From assembly GCA_047967505.1 (NCBI GenBank), contig CM106539.1: a stretch of DNA of 64,000 nt. One strand, 5' to 3'. The notes beneath the pieces were generated by a model that made no database searches, was not told the DNA's origin, and saw nothing but the letters and a program-made list of their open reading frames with translations. Source of the stretch: Dipteris shenzhenensis. Lineage: Eukaryota > Polypodiophyta > Polypodiopsida > Gleicheniales. The translations under genes were made by a program, and so were the position numbers. Below, one piece after another: positions 57,178 to 64,000 of the stretch (its first letter is position 1; every line of letters starts with the position of its first letter).

Positions 57178-57800
57178 GTTTCTTGTGCTATTTTAAATGA
57201 AGGCATATACGATGGTGTTTTGTAAGACAGCATAACTGCATCATGATCTGACTAGTAGATCAGTATATTATTGGTGACTAATTCTAATAGCGATGCATTT
57301 GTCCATAGCTGATCTAGAAGTGGTTTGTAATTAGTTGTCGATAAGATGTTTGCTAGCACTAGATGATTTGCAGACATTAATGATTGCAACACTCTCTGTT
57401 CTTTACTATTCATGAGCATATCAATGTTAAAGTCACCAAGGATGAATGTTAGAGAATTAGTTGGTTTTGTTTTTATCTTGTTGCTCAGTACTGTTAAGAA
57501 AGCTTTTTGGTTACTAGAAGGTGAAGGATATATTGCTATTCAATTATGTCATAATCGGCTATTGTTTCTACGAGTGTTTTTCTTTTAAACTATATTTACT
57601 GTCATAGAGAAGTGTTGTTGCGTGTTTACTAGAAGCTGTGATGGATTTGTATTTGTTGCTGGGTGAAGTATGCAGTTAATTGAGGCATGTTAACTTCAGT
57701 TAAACAAATGACATGACTATATTTCATAAAGTAATGTGCCTTTAGATCGTCTACGTGTGCTGATAAAGAACGAGTGTTTAATGTCAATATATTGTGGTGA
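57178..57800 (-). pseudogene. EEP (AP-type) endonuclease domain of the Helentron
   Basis: Reading the minus strand from 57790: LNTRSLSAHVDDLKAHY, then VICLTEV near 57709-57692 with the catalytic Glu, a decayed stretch with stops, FILGDFNIDMLMNSKEQR at 57445-57395 (the GDFN motif), ANILSTTNYKPLLDQLWTN, and after one TAG the sequence SDHDAVMLSYKTPSYMP at 57252-57200, with the catalytic Asp-His pair. These are the expected motifs in the expected order. The domain cuts DNA in non-LTR elements and Helentrons. It is broken by several stops and was not visible as one open frame. Confidence 0.75.
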
Positions 57801-57832
57801 CCTGCGTTTAAGTCTTGTATTTGTAAGATTGA

Positions 57833-59170
57833 TTATTGCCACGAGGATTTTGTTAGTAGTCGTTCAATTTCTTCCTCGACGGCATTGTCTACATGAAAGT
57901 TCGAAGTTGTCAGTGGTGATAGTAGATATAAGTGTTCTTTTGCTCTTATACGTGATAGTGCAGTGTATGTTAGCCCATGCTTAGTAACGTTTGCTGGGCA
58001 GAAAGCTACTTGCTCTAGAGTCAATCCTTGCGAGCGATGTATTGTAAGACGAGCTGCAGAGCTGCAGCTCTTTGTGTTGGAAACTATTTTTTTATTACTA
58101 TATTTGTGTTCTGGTGTCCTATTTGTATTTCTTTCAAGATAGGAAAGATGCATGTCCAATGGTGTTGTATGCCATCTATATATAAGTTTGCATGTCGAGC
58201 TCATGTTTGTGCACCTACACGTGATTGAAGGAATTGTATCCAAATAATTGGATCATTTGTATCTGTTATTGTTGATGTGCAAAAGTAGTCGTCTGCTTTG
58301 TTAACTAGTGCATCTGTTGTGTCATAATTTCCTGTACATAGTTCTACTAACAATGATGGCTTTAAGTCTAGCATTGTATGTAAACCAGCTGTTTTGTTTG
58401 GATTATTTGGTAGCATTATGTTTGTTTTAAAATAGTCATTGTTGTAAAAGTATTTTGCTTTGAAAATGTGAATTTCACTTTGGGTTTTTTGGAAAACGAT
58501 GTTTTTGTGTTAGTTTGTAGTCTTTTGAGTGTAGAATAAGCGTGGTATTATCAAGTCATCTGGAGGTTCACGGCGGAAACATGTTTCATTTATCGTATTA
58601 ATTTCTTTCTGTGTTTGTTTGTTTTATTAAAATTTGTTTTAGAATGTTTACGAACTCAATATCAGTTTGCCGCATAACTTGTGAGAGTTCATAGTACTTG
58701 AAATTATGTGTCCAGATGTTTGTAGGCAGTATACCTTCTCGTGTGAATATCCACTTGTCACACACAGGCAGGATTTGATATAAGTCACCAAAGAAGAAAA
58801 CATGCACTGCACCAAATGGCAAATGTCAAACATGTTTAATTGCACGTAAACGCTTGTCTAGTGTTGTAAGCATCCATGCTCCTATTAGGGATATTTTGTC
58901 TATGACTATTGCTTGTAGTTCGGAGTACGCTTTTGTGAGCGCATCTAATCATTCATCTGGTATCTGTGACTTTCTCTTTGGTTGATAGGAATATGTAAAG
59001 CTGAGTGTAGTCTTATTCCATCTATATTGTATGCAGCTTTACCAGTGTATGCTAGTTTCAGGACTTTTAGTTTCAATCGATCAGCGTATTTATTTGAATT
59101 GAATTTTCTTGTTAAGAATTCAACAAGCACCTTTAAGAGAGTTGTTTTCCTGGTACCGGCTCCTCCTATG
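57833..59170 (-). pseudogene. Helentron PIF1-like helicase
   Basis: Helicase motifs on the minus strand, in order: a Walker A at 59166-59140 (IIGGAGTRKTTLLKVL, where the usual G before K is Arg), KAAYNIDGIRLHSALHIP (59060-58985), GAVHVFFFGDLYQILPV (58815-58765), YELSQVMRQTDIEFVNIL (58700-58640), and near the end TIHRSQGLTLEQVAF and GLTYTALSRIRAKEHLYLL (58050-57935). The helicase unwinds the element during rolling-circle transposition. The wording GDLYQ-x-LPV and VMRQ is typical of Helitron PIF1 relatives. At least three frame changes. Confidence 0.85.
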
Positions 59171-60276
59171 ATGAATGTATATATTGTTGTTCTTCTTGGT
59201 AAGTTAACTTGAATGCGATGTCATAAAAAATCTGGCACTGTTGTGGATTCAGTTGTCATATATGTTTGTAGTATTCATCTAAGGATAAAGTAAGTCCTTT
59301 TGGTTTTAGTAATTGGTACGGTGGGATGCTTCGTTTGGGCTTTTCTTGTCTTCTCAATAGGTCAAGTTATATAACTCGACATTTGTAGCATTGGTTAACT
59401 TGATATAGTTCTCATGAAAGTCGAGCGGTGTTGAGCTTATGAAGTCATTGTTGTCTTTTGACAATCGATTAGCATTTTCTTCAAAGTTATTCCACCTAGA
59501 TTCTTCGTTATTACAATAAGCATGTTTGTATTTCTTTGCATTATTTGTTATACTATCAATGTGGAGATTGTAGAAGTCCTTCCACATTGTATATGAACCT
59601 TTCAAATTCTCTTCGTTCTGTCAAAAAGGTACATGCTCAGTACATGCAGTAAGATCATCTCTCTATAGTAGTTTTTGGGGTCGCCGTGTCTATTGTATTT
59701 TATTGATCTTATGATTCTTTTTTTTTTTTTCCTTCTAAAGCTCTCATTGTAATTATAAAATGCAACAATGTCGGATAGGGTACAATTGTCAAGGCAAGAG
59801 GGACGTGCCTTTTATTTTTCTATAATTGATGTGCACTTTATGTCCGTGGAATTGTTAGGTAAGGCTTGGAGCTCGTAATTGCATTTCAGCACAAAAGATT
59901 GGTCTTGCACAGGTGCCGTGTTGATGAATTGGAATGATCTGGAGGCATCGTGTAGGGGTAATGAGAGTATTATAAACATTGCTTGTTGAACAGACATTTG
60001 TTGCATGTTTAGGAATACTAAACCAAGTTGCTAGATACATGTACCAGCATCACAATGCTCGTGCTTGCATTTCTCTATAATTGTGTTAAAAGTTTTTGTC
60101 ACTGTATTGTTGCATTTTGTGAGGTACGATGTGCAGTACGATGCGGTTGCATACAACTCCAAGATATATTGAGTGTCCATATTAGATTTCCATAAATTTA
60201 TATGTCGTGGTCCAAAAGGATTGGTACGTATGTTTGCTAGGTTACGTTTTAAAAACACTCTTGGATGTTTTACCAT
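59171..60276 (-). pseudogene. Helentron region between Rep and helicase
   Basis: The minus strand from 60276 reads NPFGPRHINLWKSNMDTQYI, then LYATASYCTSYLTKCNN, a Cys/His-rich spot (KCKHEHCDAG), and in the next frame MQQMSVQQAMFIILSLPLHD and FINTAPVQDQSF. This matches the conserved stretch that precedes the helicase in Helentron proteins of animals. From 59810 down to 59350 coding similarity is weak and interrupted (KDFYNLHIDSIT). Confidence 0.7.
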
Positions 60277-60573
60277 AGTGTTTTTGGAGTTGACAATAGT
60301 GTGTTGCCCTTGGTGGCATCACCAAAATTATCAAGTACGGGATCATCATATAAGTAATGTATGATTGGCATGAAAGACATCAAATTCCCAATTTGATCCT
60401 TCGAGTGGGTGGAGACATTGGGCAACTTTGCGTAGAAGAATTTGGCCCAATTCATCTCCTCTGGCTGATGTAGAAAAGTGAGTAGATTAGGGAGTATGAC
60501 ACTATGATGTTCTGTATGGGAGATTCATGTCAGCAAGGTAACTCCCCTAGTGGCCTTGGTAGTGACAACGTCG
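60277..60573. other. Unassigned, boundary region
   Basis: A minus-strand open frame at 60455-60270 (KDQIGNLMSFMPIIHYLYDD) does not look like Helitron sequence and I do not recognise it. The Helitron is cut here. Confidence 0.4.
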
Positions 60574-60807
60574 TGGATCAGGTTGATAGGGATCCCACCC
60601 CTGTGGATTCTTCTGTCATATAGCACTAGCATTAGCTGTGTGATAAGGTCATGGATCAGGTTGATAGGGATGCCACCCCTATGGATTCTTGTGTCATGTA
60701 GCACTAGCATTAGCAGTGTGATAAGGTCATGGATCAAGTTGATAGGGATCCCACTCCTATGGATTCTTGTGTCATATTGAACTAGCCCTTGGCTCTAATC
60801 CATGCAA
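60574..60807. repeat. 78-bp tandem repeat, three copies
   Basis: Copies begin with TGGATCA at 60574, 60652 and 60730, exactly 78 bp apart. The unit includes GTTGATAGGGAT..CCAC.CCT.TGGATTCTT. The third copy is incomplete and decays after about 60785. In a minus frame it gives repeats of 26 residues (GGIPINLIHD). Confidence 0.9.
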
Positions 60808-61689
60808 CGGAGCTATGCATATGGCTTAAAGACACTGAGCAACCCAAATTCCCTTTAAACTGTAGCAAAAGTGAATTGATAAAATTTACATGTCTCATCT
60901 GCATGCAGCCATCCCATTATCTTTGAGGCATTGTTGAATTTATTTATAAAGTCCACCATCTAACAAAGATTTAGGTGGCATAGGAACCGGTCCGCTACTA
61001 ACTGAAGGCCCATGGCGTGAATAAGAGGGGCCACTTTCCTAAAGCGCCTGGTAGCTCACCGCATTGTGGTAGTATAGCTGAAAGCCCTTAGCATTACACC
61101 GATATAGCTGATTGTTCGGGCTCATGTGGGGGTTGAATTTTGGATTGTACCATTTGGGATTGGAGAGGGACTATTGACGTTAACTTTTTTTAGCTTCACC
61201 TATGTGCTTGTGAGGAAATGGGGTAGTTGTGCTGACACTTCGACTATGATGCATGAACACAAAATGCCATGTTGACTTGGAATGCGATGGGGTGATCTAG
61301 GGACCCTAGAATGGTACTTTTGCTGACTTCATGACCCTAGTCACCTAAGAGAACATGTGCTAAGATGACTTCCTTAGTGTAGACCACACCCAGCAAAGGG
61401 TGTTATTCTCACCTAAGGTCAAACTTGTTGTAGAGACTCCCTATTTTCACCTAATTCATGGACTGCCTACTTTCAACTAGACACAAGATATGATCAATGA
61501 AATCAAATTTGTGGGGACTTAGAGTACCTAGCCTCCTTCAAAGCCTCATATTTGCTAAGTGCACATGTAAAGAGGGAAAGATCTACATCGTGGAGTTGTG
61601 AAAAAATGGCATTACCAGCTCATCAGTGTTGAATTGTGTGGTTCAGGGACCAGCATCTATTGCAAGCAGTATGGCCTTAAGGTCTTCAT
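60808..61689. other. No gene seen
   Basis: No recognised protein or repeat. By comparison with the copy at 26015-27078 it may be the 3' internal region of the inverted gag-protease element. Confidence 0.4.
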
Positions 61690-62203
61690 AAACTTTAGGA
61701 ATAGCTCAATTTTGCATGGCACTTGTGGGCATGTCTGTGTCTGAAGCTGGTATCTATAGCATAGGGGCGATGGTAGGTTCTTGTGGCACTGTTCCATCTT
61801 TAGGGGTAGGTTCTTATGGGTCTACCATGCCAGCTGTTGATGTTGAAGTAGAAGTAGAAATGGTACTCAGTGGTTTGCTTTTGGGAACCCATCGGGGCAC
61901 ACCAGGTGATTGGCCTCGAACTTCTCCTTTGATGCAGTAGGTTCTTATGTAACTACTACAATGGTTAATGACATCCTCCCTTGTAACATGAGAATTCGCA
62001 GTAGAAGGAGTTGCCTGTGACTTTACCTTAGTGATATTTTTCTTTGAGGTCTAGCAATAGGTTCTTGTGGTGCTACCTCCAATTTAGAGGGAGGTCCTTG
62101 TGGTGCTACTACTACCTCGACATTAGATGACTTCCAAGACTACTTGGTATTAATGGGGGGTTTCAAAGGAAGGAGGACTAGCTATGTGGTGGGTCTTAGG
62201 CAC

Positions 62204-62765
62204 CTAAATATACTCATTGCCTTCATAGTATCCTTGAGCTTCAAGCAGTCTCTTAGGAATCCATGTGGGATGGCTTCTTTGCTTTTTTCTTTTTGATGCA
62301 TGTCTCCTTCTTTGAGATTTCTTTGGTTTGGTAGCTTGCACCTGATTTAGTGCAAGAAGTAAGGGTGGGAGCAAGGCTGCACAATGAATTTGATCCACTG
62401 GAGATTGGAGAGTGTTGGTCGGGGAGCATACCCTTGGGAAGCCAGCCGTACCCTTTCTCTTGACTTGATGAAGAGATAGGGGTTGAGGCCACGGGTTGAG
62501 TTGCCGATATGGTGGATACAACTACTAGTGGCCTTCTTTCCTTTCCTCTTGATGCCATGATGGTATCATCGTTGAAGGAAGAAAGCACCACCTTGGTGTC
62601 TACAAGGGTGGATGAGGAAGCTTTGACCATGGCTAGTGGACTTACGGTTCCAAGTGTTGCTAGGGCAGGTGCGTTGTTGGACTTGTAGGTCAATGTTGTA
62701 GGTGCATTGTTGGACTTGTAGGTCATGGTAATCATAGAGTCTGAGGCTCTTCCATAGGGCTTCAA
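62204..62765 (-). pseudogene. Ser/Thr-rich region and W-I-P-K module of the inverted element
   Basis: The frame 62765-62253 starts with a short repeat (MTYKSNNAPTTLTYKSNNAP) and is Ser/Thr-rich, ending basic (KKKKAKKPSH). The overlapping frame 62521-62204 ends in WIPKRLLEAQGYYEGNEYI, matching the modules of 25214-25460. The change of frame shows a shift. Function unknown. Confidence 0.55.
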
Positions 62766-63540
62766 CTACCTCAACAGTGTCCATGTCCTCAGGAGTGACC
62801 ATCTACCCATTCATCCAGTTTGAGAGATCTCTTGAAAGGATGGGCTCCCTCTTAATAGGACTGCTATAGGCATTTTTACTTCCATGGACAAGAATGGAGC
62901 TAGCTCTGCCATAGCCTGAGGTTGGGCAAAAGGCTCTCAGCCTTCTTACTACAACTCATCAAAACCATAAAAGGACATAGGGTTCTCTTTTGCATCTTGA
63001 TGCCACATGGGATCCTCTTCAAACATTTTGTTCCTTAAGAGAGATCATCCCCTCGATGTGTCACCCAAACCTTCCTCATCTACCTTTTCCAAGGTGAGAT
63101 AGAGTTTAGGACTTTGTTTAGGGCCTGGCAGTTTGTATGAACAATATTCATGCCCCTGCTGGTCTTAAGCCTTCACTCAATTTCTATCGACGACAATTGA
63201 GGACCAACTATTGTACCTCTACAAGGCATTGCTTTTCAATAGCGGGGTTGGGATATTTGTTATGACATGTCGAGTTTGAGTTCTATTTGTGTGACTGTAC
63301 CCCACTTCCCTTATCCTTTTCCTTAGGCAGAGGGTTGGTGCGATCTAGCACCGACCAGGTGTGTTTTGAAGATGTGGAAGTGGATACATAGCCATGTCCT
63401 CATCAAACCTAATGTCGATAATGACTTTGTCCAATCCCTTCCTACTTTAAGTGCACCCATGCAGCCCTTGTCTTTAGACTAGATTGGGTTGCTTAATCTT
63501 TATTGGCCTCCTTTCATAGTTTCTTACTCATTGCCCTAGC

Positions 63541-63870
63541 CTAGACCCTAGTGATCAAATTCAAAGACACTGAGGACACTTGGCCTCTCTCAATACTCAG
63601 CAGATTAATGCGAGTCTTAAGATCTGAGGCCGTTCTAAAAGTCCTTCTCATGGGAGAGTCCTTGTAAAGGTGGTCCACTCCGTAGCTCGAACACAATGGA
63701 GCATTTGTGTTTGTAACAATTGTTGTTGCCGACAAGGGGTGGTCATACTTATAGGGTGGTCCTTCAGGAAGTGAGGTCCTTGGCATTTATAGCAAGCTAC
63801 CGGTTGGTTGGTTGGCATTTTGTAGGAACAATCACCAGCTTAGTGTGGTCCTTAACAGGTATAGCATTGA
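63541..63870 (-). pseudogene. Gag zinc-knuckle remnant of the inverted element
   Basis: Minus-strand reading from 63870 gives C-Y-T-C, stop, G-P-H, stop, A-G-D-C-S-Y-K, and then CYKCQGPHFLKDHP. Both share the CX2CX3HX4(C/H) spacing with CHMCQGQHLANEC of the forward copy. The two stops are TAA where CAA (Gln) is expected. The frame 63786-63541 after it is open but not recognised. Confidence 0.6.
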
Positions 63871-64000
63871 ATGGCTAGTCTACAGTTCAAGATATTCATG
63901 TTCCGGGCTCATTGTGTGGTGGGAGTCGTTTGGTACACTTGGATGTATTATTCGTCCTGCATGATATAATGATTTATCTGGCTGGACTAGTATAAGAAAC

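Larger units (their letters stand above)
57178..60276 (-). mobile_element. Helitron of the Helentron type (helicase plus EEP endonuclease), 5' truncated
   Basis: Minus-strand order: the conserved region before the helicase, a PIF1-like helicase and an EEP endonuclease domain at the C-terminal side. A C-terminal endonuclease is the mark of Helentrons, which are best known from animals. The Rep (HUH) nuclease is absent; recognisable Helitron sequence starts at about 60276. Termini could not be fixed. Confidence 0.75.
61690..64000 (-). mobile_element. Inverted, partial copy of the gag-protease element
   Basis: On the minus strand, from the window end inward: two zinc knuckles near 63870-63790 (CYTC, CYKCQGPHFLKDH), the linker MFEEDP..NPMSFYGF at 63030-62950, VKMPIAVLLRGSPS at about 62875, then a Ser/Thr-rich frame, the WIPKRLLEAQGYYEGNEYI module at 62262-62206 and a T-Q-E-P ladder (its complement GGTTCTTGTGG recurs) down to 61690. 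Same order as 23220-26014. The protease core D-T-G-A half is missing. It continues beyond the window. Confidence 0.7.

Noticed and set aside
61716-61940. Plus-strand frame of 74 codons rich in Gly/Val/Ser
   Set aside because: It lies antisense to the T-Q-E-P ladder of the inverted gag-protease element, which explains its composition.

Overview
The window looks like repeat-rich, gene-poor nuclear DNA of a land plant. The signs are plant-type CACTA, Copia and chromovirus families, a plant-style non-LTR element with a DUF4283-like ORF1 and a zf-RVT-like end, and a PLS-type pentatricopeptide (PPR) relic. The PPR wording and the dominance of decayed retroelements remind me of a fern or another seed-free vascular plant; this is an inference and no marker proves it. 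I see no intact host gene, rRNA, tRNA or CRISPR array. Almost every recognisable coding stretch carries stops and frameshifts.

Layout. 1-420: microsatellites. 811-3527: a short Copia-type element on the minus strand with two LTRs, a tRNA-Met-type primer site and only a gag gene. 5124-8181: a decayed CACTA transposon whose transposase still shows DUF4218 and DUF4216 domains, bounded by subterminal repeats. 8803-13700: a long GT/CT microsatellite, a 215-bp duplication and noncoding DNA. 13720-13862: a near-perfect hairpin. 14050-19420: a region with three diverged copies of an unrecognised gene-like segment, plus GA-rich minisatellites. 20385-21035: nested tandem repeats.

21097-27650: a Ty3-like gag-protease element with no visible reverse transcriptase. 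It has a second protease-like domain, a duplicated W-V-P-K motif and a ladder of T-Q-E-P repeats. A second, inverted copy fills 61690-64000. 28400-30150: an unassigned repeat-bearing stretch. 30415-31910: a PPR pseudogene. 31950-34130: fragments of a P-loop NTPase gene whose more complete copy lies at 53911-55733; its motifs resemble a family that I associate with fungi.

35940-41337: a C-rich non-LTR retrotransposon (LINE) that has lost its endonuclease. It is followed directly by a 12.5-kb array (41338-53910) of four fragments of one chromovirus family, arranged around shared LTRs and ending against the P-loop gene. 57178-60276 (minus strand): a Helitron helicase remnant followed by an exonuclease-endonuclease-phosphatase (EEP) domain, the arrangement of a Helentron. 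This and the P-loop family are the two most unexpected finds.

There is no operon-like cooperation here. The genes relate to each other as nested, truncated and recombined mobile elements.
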